The translations under genes were made by a program, and so were the position numbers. Shown one piece after another: positions 35,767 to 47,596 of a stretch of DNA of 64,000 bases. Below the pieces are notes generated by a model that saw nothing but the letters and a program-made list of their open reading frames with translations, was not told the DNA's origin and did no database searches. Each line of letters starts with the position of its first letter. Position 1 is the stretch's first letter. This DNA comes from Capra hircus (Eukaryota; Chordata; Mammalia; Artiodactyla; Bovidae), in NCBI RefSeq assembly GCF_001704415.2, contig NC_030824.1, positions 32,297,022 through 32,361,021 on the forward strand. The letters are read 5' to 3'.

Positions 35767-35973
35767 GGGGCTTTCCAGGCAGATCAGTGTTAAAAGATTC
35801 ACCTGCCAGTGCAGGAGATGTGGGTTCCATCCCTGGGTTGGAAGATCCCCTGGAGAAAGAAATGGCAACCCACCACAGTATTCTTGCCTGGGAAATTCCA
35901 TTAGACAGAGGAAACTGTGGGCTACAATTCATGGGGTTAACAAAAGAATCAGACATGACTGAGCAAATAAACA
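35767..35973 (+). mobile_element. Bov-tA SINE
   Basis: Head 'ggggctttccaggcagatc', 'ggttccatccctgg', body 'ccacagtattcttgcctgg', end 'cagacatgactgagc'. Flanks atctcctt/atctctct suggest a diverged TSD. Confidence 0.93.
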
Positions 35974-36238
35974 ACATCTCTCTAACCTCATTAGAATGTC
36001 AGGATGTGAGTTCATAAAGTATTATTATTATATAATTTAAGACATGATGTTAAAACATTTTGGATAATATTGTAAAGTGAGTAGCCAATAATCCTATGGA
36101 CACAGTCATTAAATTTATTGTACTTTTAAGAAATAGAAAAATTGGTGGGTTGACTATCTCTTGTATAAAATTTGAAGTATATAACAAAAACAAGCCTTTT
36201 CAGAAGACTTATTTCAGACCATTTCTTATAAAGTGTGC

Positions 36239-36301
<63 letters not shown>

Positions 36302-38345
36302 CATCTACCATGGATTCAGTAAGACAGGACGACATTACTACCCCTAAGTATAGACATATCATGAAAGGATTACCAGATACAGAAAATATTACAAATTGTG
36401 TTTTTGCATTCCTAGTTTGGAAAGAATAAAATTTATCTTTGGTTGTTTCATAAGATAATTATAATGTAATCTATTTTCTTTATTATTTAAGCAAAATTTC
36501 AAGAGTTAACAATAGGATTTCTAAATATTTTTATCAAGTTAACACTTCATATTATTCTCTTTGGTGATTGCCTCCTTGTCTTTTTATTTGTAGTTATTTT
36601 TATTAGCAAACTTAAAATTTAGTAAAATAATATTGGATATTTTACATTATCTTGCTAGGAAAATTACTATCAATCTGAGATTGTCATCAATATTGCTGCT
36701 GAGATTTCTTATTAGACCTTCTGGAATATGAATTTCTTCCTCCAGACTCCAAGGCTGGAGTCATCCAACATATATGCTTGTCTGGATGGTAGCAAATTTT
36801 TTTCTGAGCCAGTTTACTTCATCAATAATCTCAAGGCTGTAAGACATATAATGCAACCCTAGAAAAGAGTGCAATAAACGAGTCATAAATACAATCCTCA
36901 TTTCTCTTTCTCTTATTTTCAGGTTAACACATCTTGGTCCAAATACTTTCTTGCACTCAAGGCTAAGAAACTATAAGAAGTTTTCTTTTTATCCAAAGGT
37001 CCCTGAAAACTCTGCTAAGAGCTTATTTGTTAGGTACAGGATCTATCCAGCATTTATAAATAAGGATTTGAAGGATGATAATTCAGAAGAATTTAAAATT
37101 GGTACCCTGTACTCAAGTAGGTACTTAATTTTTTTATAATACTGGTTTTTGTTATCATAAATTGTGTGTAAAGACTGCCGGAAGTATTCATACACCAACA
37201 ATATCACATGGCAAATGGTGAAAGATTTAACTTCTTCCTACTTTAAAAGTTAGTTCTAAAATTGTTCTGTCTTTCTCTAATTGAACATCTACCTTCAATT
37301 AGTCAAAATGCCAGTGATGGTCTTCTCAAAGCCCAGCTCCTAATTTAAATGGATAAATGTACCTTAAAACCAATTTCTAAAGACATGTTCATCTCATCAA
37401 TTTCTGAACTGCACTTTAGGCTCACCAAAGTTCTGCCTTTTACTCCTTAATTGGCAATCCTGTGCTAGAAAACAGCATTACTCATCTTTTCTCTATATGA
37501 CCTTGGGGTCCAATTACTAAGATTTCAGGTGCCTTACTGATGCATTGCCCTAGCATCTGTCTGTTTCATAAGTACTAAAAAGGGTTGTCCTGGAAATTGG
37601 CCTTGAAGTTAAAAGGCTGCTGGGTGGAGTGTTAACACTAACTGACCTACTCTGACTTTGCACCAACATGCACGAGGCTAGCTTGCTGTTTGCATTGTTC
37701 TTGGCTAAACTTCTCATTTTAAAAATTGTAGCTAACATTTTCTATTACTCAGTACAATTACAATTTCAATGAATATATCCTCATATAAAAAATATCATAG
37801 AAAACATATTTGTAATTCTCTGCCACTCTCCATAAATGTACAGGCAATGTTTATATATTGTATTTTTCTGAACCTTCAAAAATTTAAATAAAATGATAAA
37901 AGATACCTTTTAGAATGCCATTGATAAAGCTGTGGGACTCAGATGGAGTTAAATTTCTCTTCATACAAAAGAGACACAAAGACCAAGATGAAAGCAACAG
38001 GAGCCTGGGCATTAAGAGGCTATATTTAAGAATGAATTTGGAACCCAGATTATAATTGGGAAGAGAAATTAGGAAACACATGGTATTAATTTATTATGTT
38101 ATATATTGTGTGGTAAATATCATCACCTTAACTTGTTGACCATAATCTTCAGCAGAACATATATTTCTAATTTATACCCAATGAGGTCAATTTTCTTTGG
38201 GGGGAAAGCCAGGCTGTGCATGGATTGGATACAGATGGATTTCACTGGGAACACTGTTGTGTGTTCAGGATTTCCCAGCAAGACTTCCACATAGTTGTTT
38301 ATTACTAAAATCTGTTGATCTAATTATCCTCCCTTTTTATATTTA
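35974..38345. other. Single-copy DNA, no gene established
   Basis: The longest repeat-poor stretch of the window, apart from a TA microsatellite. A weak splice-like context exists around 36925-37112 (see findings), but no exon can be supported. No RNA gene recognised. Confidence 0.55.
36243..36299. repeat. (TA)28 microsatellite
   Basis: About 57 bp of uninterrupted TA, the longest pure microsatellite in the window. Confidence 0.99.
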
Positions 38346-38349
38346 TCTA

Positions 38350-38705
38350 AATGCAATGGACTAAATGTTTATATCCCTCAAAATTTGCATGTTAAAATCT
38401 TAATCTCCAGTGTGATAGGATTAGCAGGTGGGGTCTTGGGGAAATGATGAGGTCACAAAAGTGGTGGAATGAGGTTACTGCCCTTATAAAAGAGATCCTG
38501 GAGAGATCCCTCACTTCTTCCATGTGAGGTTCCAGTTGAAGGAACCATCTGTGAACCTGAAAGCAGGCTCTCACCAGACACTGAATCTGTTGGCATCTTA
38601 AGCTTGGACCTTCCAGCCGCCGCAATTGTGAAAAATGCAGGTCTATTGTTATTTAGTCACCCAGATTATGATGTTTTGTTATAGCAGCCTGAAGGGAATA
38701 AGACC
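38350..38705 (+). mobile_element. MaLR-type solo LTR remnant
   Basis: The order 'ggactaaatgtttatatccc', 'gtgataggattagcaggtgggg', 'gcccttataaaagagatcc', 'ctctcaccagacactgaatctg', 'gttttgttatagcagcctga' matches an ancient mammalian LTR of MLT1/MaLR type. The Pol II features include 'ttataaaag' near 38483. Related sequence occurs at 62605-62945. No coding. Confidence 0.6.
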
Positions 38706-38946
38706 CTCAGGTTCTCTCAATACCATTTGTTGGACATTGATCTGCAGACCAGGACAAGGAGAAGAGTTGTCCACATCCATTTCCTGCACATCTGTCTCCA
38801 GCATTTTACAGTCAAAAGGCCAGCGATTTTGTTTTTATAAGTTCTTGGGAAATTTTGGCTGGGATGGCACGCAGAGCATGGGTGAGAGGAACTACCCCGT
38901 GTCCAAGGCCAGGGGCAGAAGCCGGGAGGTCCCTATGCCCAAGGGA

Positions 38947-39066
38947 CAGTGGCTGAGAGGAGCTACCCCACGTCCGAGGTCAGGGGCAGTGGCAAAAAGG
39001 AGCTACCCCACATCCGAGGTCAGGGGCAGTGGCCGAGAGGAGCTATGCCACCTCTGAGGTCAGGGG
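38947..39066 (+). promoter_or_regulatory. Three 40-bp tandem units in the BovB 5' leader
   Basis: Units 38947-38986, 38987-39026 and 39027-39066 each start 'cagtggc' and end 'gaggtcagggg', with 'gaggagct' (or aaggagct) inside. Degenerate units flank them. The position at the 5' end of a full-length LINE makes this a candidate internal promoter; that role is inferred, not shown. The 40-bp period is not a multiple of three, which argues against a coding repeat. Confidence 0.85.
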
Positions 39067-39354
39067 AGGCAGCCTGGAGGTGCAACCCCACATCCAAGGA
39101 GCAACCCCACGTCCGAGGAGCAACCACACATCCAAAGAGCAGTGGCTGCATGGGCCCCAGAGGGCCTAGAGGAGCTATTCCACGTTCAAGGTCGGGAGGG
39201 GCTGCGGTGAGGAGATATCCCTCGTCCAAGGTATGAGAAACCCAAGTAAGACAGTAGGTGTTGCAAGAGGGCATCAGAGCGCAGACACACTGAAACCATA
39301 CTCACCGAAAACTAGTCAATCTAATCACACTAGGACCACAGCCTGTCTAACTCA

Positions 39355-40044
39355 ATGAAACTAAGCCATACCCTGTGGGGCCACCCAAGACAGGCGGGCA
39401 TGGTGGAGAGTTCTGACAAAGTGTGGTCCACTGGAGAAGGGAATGGCAAACCACTTCAGTATTTTTGCCTTGAGAACCCCATGAACAGTAGGAAAAGGCA
39501 AAATGATAGGATATTGAAAGACGAACTCCCCAAGTCAGTAGGTTCCCAATATGCTACTGGAGATCAGTGGAGAAATAACTCCCAAAAGAATGAAGGTATG
39601 GAGCCAAAGCAAAAACAATACCCAGTTGTGGATGTGACTGGTGATAGAAGCAAAATCCAGTGCTGCAAAGAGCAGTACTGCATAGGAACCTGGAATGTCA
39701 GGTCCATGAATCAAGGCAAATTGGAAGCAGTCAAACAGGAGATGGCAAGAGTGAGCATCGACATTCTAGGAATCAGCGAACTAAAATGGACTGGAATGGG
39801 TGAATTTAACTCAGATGACTACTATATCTACTACTGCGGGCAGGAATCCCTCAGAAGAAATGGAGTAGCCATCATGGTCAACAAAAGAGTCCGAAATGCA
39901 GTACTTGGATGCAATCTCAAAAATGACAGAGGCACTTCCAAGGCAAACCATTCAATATCACAGTACACCAAGCCTATGCCCCAACCAGTAATGCTGAAGA
40001 AGCTGAAGTTGAACGGTTCTATGAAGATCTATAAGACCTTCTAG
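39355..40044 (+). pseudogene. BovB AP-endonuclease N-terminal half
   Basis: A 229-codon frame. From about residue 108 it shows G-T-W-N-V-R-S-M, then I-L-G-I-S-E-L-K-W-T-G (a conserved catalytic Glu region) and Y-Y-I-Y-Y-C-G-Q-E-S. The register shifts near 39945, so the usual V-I-Q-V-Y-A-P-T-S-N is read in another frame and the last ~30 residues are off-frame. The rest of the domain continues beyond the frame with G-D-W-N, I-D-Y-I-L and S-D-H in other frames. Confidence 0.9.
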
Positions 40045-40832
40045 AACTAACACCCAAAAAAGATGTCCTTTTCTTTGAGGGGACTGGAATGTAAAAGTAG
40101 GAAGTCAAGAAACACCTGGAGTAACAGGTAAATTTGGCCTTGGAATATGGAGTGAAGCAGGGCAAAGACTAATAGCGTTTTGCCAAGACAATGCACTGGT
40201 CATAGCAAACACCCTCTTCCAACAACACAAGAGACAACTCTACACATGGACATCACCAGATGGTCAACAGAAAAATCAGATTGATTATATTCTTTGCAGC
40301 CAAAGATGGAGAAGCTCTATACAGTCAGCAAAAACAAGACCGGGAGCTGAATGTGGCTCAGATCATGAACTCCTTATTGCCAAATTCAGACTTAAATTGA
40401 AGAAAGCAGGGGAAACCACTAGACCATTCAGGTATGGCCTAAATCAAATTCCTTATGATTATACAGTGGAAGTGAGAAATAGATTTAAGGGATTAGATCT
40501 GGTAGATAGAGTGCCTGATGAACTATGGACAGAAGTTCATGACATTGTACAGGAGACAGGGATCAAGAACATCCCCATGGAAAGAAAAGTGAAACAGCAA
40601 AATGACTGTATGAGGAGGCCTTACAAATAGCTATGAAAAGAAGAGAAGCTAAAGGAAAAGGAGAAAAGGAAAGATATAAGCATCTGAATACAGAGTTTCA
40701 AAGAATAGCAAGCAGAGATAAGAAGCCTTCCTCAGCAATCAATGCAAAGAAATAGAGGAAAACAACAGAATAGGAAAGAATAGAGGTCTCTTCAAGAATA
40801 TAAGAGATACCAAGGCAACATTTCATGCAAAG

Positions 40833-41635
40833 ATGGGCTCGATAAAGGACAGAAATGATATGGACCTAACAGAAGCAGAAGATATTAAGAAGAGGTGGCA
40901 AGCATACACAGAAGAACTGTACAAAAAAGAACTTCACGACCCAGATAATCACGATGGTGTGATAACTCATCTAGAGCCAAACATCCTGGAATGTGAAGTC
41001 AAGTGGGCCTTAGAAAGCATTGTTACAAACAAAGCTAGTGGAGGTGATGGAATTCCAGTTGAGCTATTTCAAATCCTGAAAGATGATGCAGTGAAAGTAC
41101 TGCAATCAACATGCCAGCAAATTTGGAAAACAGCAGTGGCCACAGGACTGGAAAAGGTCAGTTTTCATTCCAATCCCAAAGAAAGGCAATGTCAAAGAAT
41201 GCTCAAACTACCGCACAATTGCACTCATCTCACATGCTAGCAATGCTCAAAATTCTCCAAGCCAGGCTTCAGCCTAACTTGGATCATGAACTTCCAGATG
41301 TTCAAGCTGGTTTTAGAAAAGGCAGAGAAACCAGGGATCAAACTGCCAACATCTGCTGGATCATGGAAAAAGCAAGAGAGTTCCAGAAAAACATCTATTT
41401 CTGCTTTATTGACTACGCCAAAGCCTTTGACTGTGTGGATCACAATAAACTGTGGAAAATTCTGAAAGAGATGGGAATACCAGACCACCTGACGTGCCTT
41501 TTGAGAAACCTGTATGCAGGTCAGAAAGCAACAGTTAGAAGTGGACATGGGACAACAGACTGGTTCCAAATAGGAAAAGGAGTACGTCAAGGCTGTATAT
41601 TGTCACCCTGCTTATTTAACTTATATGCATCATGA
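40833..41635 (+). pseudogene. BovB linker and RT fingers/palm, two overlapping frames
   Basis: 40833-41240 carries G-G-D-G-I-P-V-E-L-F. 41111-41635 carries F-R-K-G-R-E-T-R-D, F-I-D-Y-A-K-A-F-D-C-V-D-H-N-K-L-W and G-K-G-V-R-Q-G-C. A frame change near 41120 separates them. A 5-base loss (at N-L-Y-A|E-Y) ends the second frame just before motif C. Confidence 0.92.
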
Positions 41636-42267
41636 GGAAAGCTGGGCTGGAAGAAGCACAAGCTGGAATCAAGATTGCTGGGAGAAATATCAATAACCTC
41701 AAATATGCAGATGACACCACCCTTATGGCAGAAAGTGAAGAGGAACTAAGAAGCCTCTTGATGAAAGTGAAAGAGGAGAGTGGAAAAGTTGCCTTAAAGC
41801 TCAACATTCAAAAAACTAAGATCATGGCATTTGGTCCCAATATTTCATTGGAAATAGATGGGGAAACAATGGAAACAGTGTAAGACTTCATTTTTTGGGG
41901 TTCCACAATCACTACAGATGGTGATTGAAGCCATGAAATTAAAAGACACTTACTCCTTGGAGGAAAAGTTATGACCAACCTAGATAGCATATTCAAAACC
42001 ATAGACATTACTTTGCCAACAAAGGCCCATCTAGTCAAAGCTATAGCTTTCCTTGCAGTCATGTATGGATGTAAGAGATGGACTGTGAAGAAAGCTGAGC
42101 TCCAAAGAATTGATGCTTTTGAACTGTGGTGTTGGAGAAGACTCTTTAGGGTTCCTTGGACTGCAAGGAGATCCAACCAGTCCATTCTGAAGGAGATCAG
42201 CCCTGAGATTTCTTTGGAAGGAATGATGCTGAATCTGAAACTCCAGTACTTTGGCCACCTCATGTGA
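41632..42267 (+). pseudogene. BovB RT motif C and C-terminal domain remnant
   Basis: 41632-41883 contains N-N-L-K-Y-A-D-D-T-T-L with the catalytic Asp pair. A stop follows at 41881. 41971-42267 carries [11 protein letters not shown] and F-G-H-L-M, then a stop in place of the usual Arg codon. Confidence 0.9.
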
Positions 42268-42497
42268 AAAGTTTACTAATTGGAAAGACTCTAATGCTGG
42301 GAGGTATTGGGGGAAGGAGGAGAAGGGCATGACCGAGGATGAGATGGCTGGATGGCATCACTGACTCGATGGACATAAATCTGAGTGAACTCCGGGAGTT
42401 GGTGATGGACAGGGAGGCCTGGCGTGCTGTGATTCATGGCATTGTAAAGAGTCGGACACGACTGAGCGACTGAACTGAACTGATCTGGTAAATTTTG

Positions 42498-43014
42498 AAG
42501 TTGACTCTGGTGAAGGAACAGTCCTTCATGACCTCAGACTGACCTGACTTGACTAGTATCTGGCTTGAGTCTTGACTAGGATTACTATCAGTTTGCTGCT
42601 AACTTGGTATCTGTGTCTTTTACTGGAGCTGTAAAGTTCAGGGGAAATACTAAAAAAAAAAAAAAAAAACAAAACACAACAACAAAAAATAAAAAACAAA
42701 AAACGGGACATCAAGGAAATGAGGATCCATCAGATAATAGAGCCTCTGACAAACTTATCTATTTCCTTCCCTCTCTTTCTTAACTAGGCAAGATTACAAC
42801 CAGTTTATAAGTTAGTCTCCACAGCTTTCCATCACTGTGCCTGCACTTTTAAATTAGCTATGTGTATGTAACTAATTCTAGTAGAAAACTAAAAAAGTTG
42901 AAGATAGAACTAATTATTTTTCTGTGTATCCATCTGACGTTTCTCATATAATGTGAGCAAAAACTAATATGCCAGAACTAATGAGCTTTCTAAGAATGTG
43001 TTTTATACAAAATT
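42498..43014. other. Single-copy DNA with A-rich tract
   Basis: The A-rich tract 42651-42705 (mostly A with C interruptions) resembles an old retroposon tail, but no body is visible upstream. Otherwise nothing seen. Confidence 0.5.
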
Positions 43015-43029
43015 AAAAAGTCAAGACAA

Positions 43030-43172
43030 CGCAGGATACAGCATGCTTGGGGCTGGTGCGTGGGGATGCCCCAGAGAGATGTTATGGGGAGGGAGGTGGG
43101 AGGGGGGTTCATGTTTGGGAACGCATGTAAGAATTAAAGATTTTAAAATTTAAAAAATTAAAAAATTAAAAA
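43030..43172 (+). mobile_element. Ruminant L1 3'-end insertion, young
   Basis: 'ggatacagcatgcttggggc', the G-rich 3' UTR and an A/T-rich tail. It is flanked by a perfect 15-bp TSD aaaaagtcaagacaa (43015-43029 and 43173-43187). Only ~143 bp of L1. Confidence 0.95.
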
Positions 43173-43239
43173 AAAAAGTCAAGACAAGGATTTGCCTTCT
43201 TAACTATGAAGGACAGGTACACTGAACAATATCTGTATT

Positions 43240-43870
43240 AGACACATATTTCATTTTATATATAATATTATATAATATATATATTCCGATTATTTATACA
43301 AAAGGTATCATTATAAACAGTAATTTATCCCTTGCTTTTTTGAATTTAATATATTTGGGGTTTTTCCATAGTACATATCTTCCTTATTTTTAATAAAATT
43401 TAGCCAGGGTTCTCTGGCTTAGATGGTAAAGAATCTGCCTGCAATACAGGAGACCCATGTTCAATCCCTGGGTTGGAAAGTCCTCTGGAGAAGGGAATGG
43501 CTACCCACTCCAGTATTCTTGCTGGGAAAATCCCATGGACAGAGGAACCTGGCAGGCTATAGTCCATGGGGTCACAAAGAGTTGGAAATGACTGAATGAG
43601 TAACACTATCATATTTTTAACTAGTTACACAATATTTTATGATATATATATTCTGTATTTTAAATTATGTAACCAGCCTTTTATTGATGAAATATTAAAT
43701 CTTTTTTATTATAAAAAATGCTTCCGTGAATAGCCCTTTACATAAATCATTTTAAATATACTAGTGCAGACATGAAGTTCTTGGAAAAGATATTCAATCT
43801 ATATTAATATGTCCTTTTTGATAGTCAAGATTTAATTCTGTAATATAGGTAGAAATTTAAAAAAATTTGC
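43240..43870 (-). mobile_element. Old L1 3' region, antisense (tentative)
   Basis: 'taaccagccttttattgatgaaatatt' and 'tataaaaaatgcttccgtgaatagcc' follow the antisense text of old L1M 3' ends. It is split by a Bov-tA. High divergence. Confidence 0.5.
43402..43611 (+). mobile_element. Bov-tA SINE
   Basis: Head 'agggttctctggcttagatgg', 'gttcaatccctggg', body 'cactccagtattcttgc', end 'gttggaaatgactgaatgag'. 'tatttttaa' occurs on both sides (43385-43393 and 43612-43620). Confidence 0.94.
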
Positions 43871-44124
43871 ACATGAACTTTTGCATTTATATATATATAT
43901 ATTTAACAAGTTCTGGGATATATTCAATTTTCTGGCTCTTTTTGCACTTATTCACAAGGCATTAGGGATAATTCTTTCCCCATTTTAGCAAGAACCTAAG
44001 TCAAAAACACATGCTAAATAAAATAAAATGTTATAGTTTTTGTTTAAAATAAAACCTTATATTTAGTATTAAATTAAAATGTTATATTTTCTGTCAGCTC
44101 ATATGAGAAGCAATAAGTTGCACT

Positions 44125-44280
44125 TTAAATTGAGCATCAGAATCACCAGTTAGGTTTTTAAAGAGTATATTTTTTTAAATCTCCACCATCAATGATTCTC
44201 GAGGTAGGCTTCATCCATTGTCTTTTTCTGTGATCCCCAGGTTATTCTGACACATATTCATATTTGAAAACAGCTGATTT
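44125..44280. mobile_element. MER5-like hAT (Charlie) MITE remnant
   Basis: 'gcatcagaatcacc' near the left edge, 'gattctcgaggtaggc' in the middle and 'aggttattctgaca' near the right edge give the imperfect inverted-repeat layout of MER5-type non-autonomous DNA transposons. No transposase is encoded. Confidence 0.6.
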
Positions 44281-45704
44281 TAAAATACAAGAGTTTTTGT
44301 ACTTATTTAAAACCTGAGTTTTAGTTATTTGGTAATGGACTCACCTTTCCATTATCAAACATCATCTCTGCACCATCTTGATAAGACAATTAAAAGTCTG
44401 GTTGGAATAAATTAGAGCACGTGACAAGCATAGAATATATGTCCTGGACTACTATAAGCCCTAAGGAACATTGGACATGTTTATAATTAATACAGACAGC
44501 ATGCAGGGTATAATCCTAAAATTTGAGTCTCAAAAGTTACATAAAACTTTTTTTTTTTTTCAGTAAATCACCTTATATTCTTTACATTGCAAATTCAGGT
44601 CCCTGTTAGTTTTCTAATGAGCAGAATTGTTTAATGCTGCTTTCTAAGATTCTATATTACACAGAATTTGTAAGTCAAGACATGCACTTATTTTATTCAC
44701 CAAGAAGGGCAGATTAGACAACATAATATGAAGAAGGAGTGAGAGATTACTAAAGTTGGCATCAGTTAAGTTGATAATGGGCAATAAAACCCCAGGGCAG
44801 AGACACAGTAATGCTTTCTAACAAAGATCAGTGACAAATTAAAAAGGTTAAGACAATTTACAATACGAATGTCTATAAAAAGCTATTAAACAACAAAAAA
44901 GGCAAGTTATAAACTTCCAGATAACCTAATGATGCATTAACTAATGACCTACTTCATGAAAATATACAGGCTTGTGCTTAGATGATTATTTTATATCATT
45001 AATGTATATAAAAATAGTTTCCAAAATAGGGTTAACACTGATAAAAGTTGTCTTATATAGCATAATAAAATGCTAACACTGGAAAAGGAAGAAAGAGGAA
45101 CTTCCAAACTACTTTATCATTCTCTGAAAAAAGTTGTTCAGTATCCCACATCCTTAATCTTTAGCTCACATTGTAAAGAGATAGCCTAATAGTTTGAGTG
45201 GCATATTTTATAAGAAGTAAAGACACTTGAATCACTCTCATTGATTATGAGACGAACATCAACCATATATCCCAATGATGGAAGTGATGTTCATCGCACT
45301 TTCTATTATCTCTTTCCTTCATCTTTATCTCTTTTCTACTCTTCATTTTATCAGTTTGAATGTTGCTAATATTTACAGAAAACTCACTTTTGAGGTTTAA
45401 CATCAGAATTTATTGTTGACAATATCTTCTTGGCATTGAATTGGCCAATACATTTTAACAATTTCAAAACATCAATTCAACTTTTTTATTTTTCAGATAT
45501 TATTTTACTTTATTTGCACTTTGCTGAGTGTAAACCCTCTCTATATTTTGAAAAATACAACATAAATTATTAATATAACCTGTATATAGGTGTTGAAAAG
45601 TAAGTTTTATCAGTCAAATAGGATTGAACATTTTCACTCTGGGAACAAATTTTAACATGTATTTATATTTTCTGGCATGTTTTACCTTAATTAGATTAGT
45701 AGAT
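44281..45704. other. AT-rich single-copy DNA, no gene seen
   Basis: No repeat family, RNA gene or coding frame recognised. There is a T-run at 44550-44561. Confidence 0.55.
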
Positions 45705-47415
45705 TTTTAAATTTTTAACTTTTATAATTTTTAATGTAGTAAGAACACTAAGCATAAGATATATTCTCTTGTTTTAATGTATGTAACACAATATTGTTAA
45801 CTAGAGCACAATGTTTTACAGCAGATCTCTTGGACTGAATCATTTGATATAATTGAAACTTCATGCCCACTAAAAATAGCAGGGCTTCTCTGGTGGCTCA
45901 GTGGTAAAGAAACCACCCGTCAGTGCAGGAGACAAGGGTTTAATGCCCGGTCCAGGAGATCCCACATGCTGCAGAGCAACTAAGCCCAAGCACCACAACG
46001 ACTGAGCCTGTGCTCTAAAACCCAGAAACCACAACTACTGAAGCTCATGCTCTGCAACAAGAGAAGCCAGGGCAATGAGAGGCCCATGCAGTGCAACTAG
46101 AGTGTAGCCCCCACTCACACGACTAGAGAAAAGGTCACACAGCAATGAAGACCCAGCACAGTTAAAAATAATTAACTAACTAAATAAAAATTTTTAAAGA
46201 AAATAGTGAATCATATTTCTCCTTCCTACAGCCCTTGCCAACCGCCTTTATGCTCTCTACTTCTAGTGCTTGATTATTTTAGAAACCTCATTTAATTGGG
46301 TCATGAAGTATTTGTTCTTCTCTGACTGGTTTATTTCACTTAGCATAATATCCTCATGGTTAATAGATGTTGTCACATAGGGCATGATTTCCTTGTTTGC
46401 TAAGACTGTTCCATCCCATGTATATAACACATACATCTTTATTCATCTGTCAATGGACATTTAGATTATTTTTACATTTTGGCTATTGTGCATAGTGCTG
46501 CAATGAACATGAGCATGCAAGTATCTCTTAAAAATCCTAATCTCAACTTTTTTGGATAAATACCTAGAATTAATATGGCTGGATCTTATTGTATTTCTGT
46601 TTTCAATTTTTTCTTAGGAAACTCCATACTGTTTTTCATAGCTGCTGCCTACTTTTTCATTACCATCACAAATGCACAAAGGTTCTAATTTCTCTATGTC
46701 CTTGCTAATGCTTTTTGCAATAATAGCCATTTGGTAATGTATGAGATATTCCTTAGCATTTTTAATTTGCATTTCCCCAGTGATGAGTTATGTTGAGAAT
46801 TTTTTGAAATATCTGTTGGTCATTTGTTTTCTTTGAAGAAATGTATATTCAGTTCCTTTGCCCATTTAAAATCAAGTTATTTGCTTTTTGGCTATTGCAT
46901 TGAATGGGTTCTTTATATATTTTGAATAGTAACACCATATCAAATACATGATTTATAAAAATTCTCTCCCACTCTGCATTTGCTTTTGTACTCTGTTTCC
47001 ATTGCTTGAAGAAGCTTTTTAGTTTGATGAGCTTTCACTTGTCAGTTTTTGCTTTTGTTGCTTATGGTTTTAGTGTCAAATCCAAGTATTCACTGCCAAG
47101 AACAATGTCATGAAGAACTGCTCCCATGTTTTGTAATAACAGTTTTATGGTTTCAAGTCTTATATTCAAGCCTAATCCATTTTGGATTAAGTTTTGTGTA
47201 TATACATGATAAGGCTCCAATTTCATTCTTTTTTTCCTGTGGATATCCAAATTTCTAACACCATTTATTGAAGAGATTATCGCTTCCCACTGTTTATTCC
47301 TGACACCCTTGTTGATAAACAATTGAACATGTAGTTGTGGGTTTACTTTGGGGAAGTGTTTTGTTCCATTGGTTTATATGTCTTGTTTTTATACCAGCAC
47401 TATACTGCTTTAATT
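45705..47415 (-). mobile_element. Old L1 LINE, antisense, split by CHR SINE
   Basis: The complement of an L1 3' UTR (acaatattgttaactagagcaca; cagcagatctcttgg) continues after the SINE at 46207 (tttatttcacttagcataatatcc; gtgctgcaatgaacatga) into ORF2 up to 'ccagcactatactgctttaatta'. At 47416 it is cut off by the Bov-tA/BovB block and does not resume in the window. Confidence 0.85.
45880..46199 (+). mobile_element. CHR-type tRNA-Glu SINE
   Basis: 'gggcttctctggtggctcag' head, then the CHR body (gcagagcaactaagccc; gcaacaagagaagcc) and 'gaagacccagcacag' plus AAAT tail. Flanking 7-bp repeat aaaatag (45873-45879 and 46200-46206). Confidence 0.9.
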
Positions 47416-47596
47416 AGGGCTTCCCTGGTGGCTCAGATAGTAAAGAATCTGCCTGCAAAGCAGGACATCCAGGTTCCTGGGTGGGGAAGATCCACTGGAG
47501 AAGGGAATGGCAACCCACTCCAGTATTCTTGCCTGGAGAATCCCCATGAACAGAGGAGACTGGTGGGCTCCAGTTACTGGGCTCACAAAGGAAACA
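47416..47596 (+). mobile_element. Bov-tA SINE, 3'-truncated, joined to BovB
   Basis: A complete tRNA-Glu head and most of the Bov-A body (ggcttccctggtggctcag to ctgggctcacaaagg). The usual end (gtcggacacgactgagc) is missing and the sequence passes directly into BovB RT sequence at 47597 in the same orientation. Confidence 0.9.

Larger units (their letters stand above)
38858..42485 (+). mobile_element. BovB LINE, sense, near full length with 5' leader
   Basis: The longest BovB in the window, about 3.63 kb. A GC-rich 5' leader (38858-39350) with 40-bp tandem repeats is followed by endonuclease (39355 onward), linker, RT with Y-A-D-D, the C-terminal region and the 'gagcgactgaactgaactga' end. 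A 12-bp TSD with one mismatch flanks it: tgggaaattttg (38846-38857) and tggtaaattttg (42486-42497). Coding is disrupted by a stop at the F-Y-E-D-L site (40042), a 1-base loss near 40075 just before G-D-W-N, a 5-base loss near 41629, and several other stops. I-D-Y-I-L and S-D-H of the endonuclease are still readable around 40280-40370. The TSD and complete length indicate a regular full-length retrotransposition. Confidence 0.95.

Noticed and set aside
38635..39236. Overlapping 140- and 95-codon frames rich in Gly, Arg, Ser and Pro over the GC-rich segment
   Set aside because: They run through the 40-bp tandem repeats of the BovB leader. The period is not a multiple of three, so successive units change frame, and the first frame starts in an LTR remnant.
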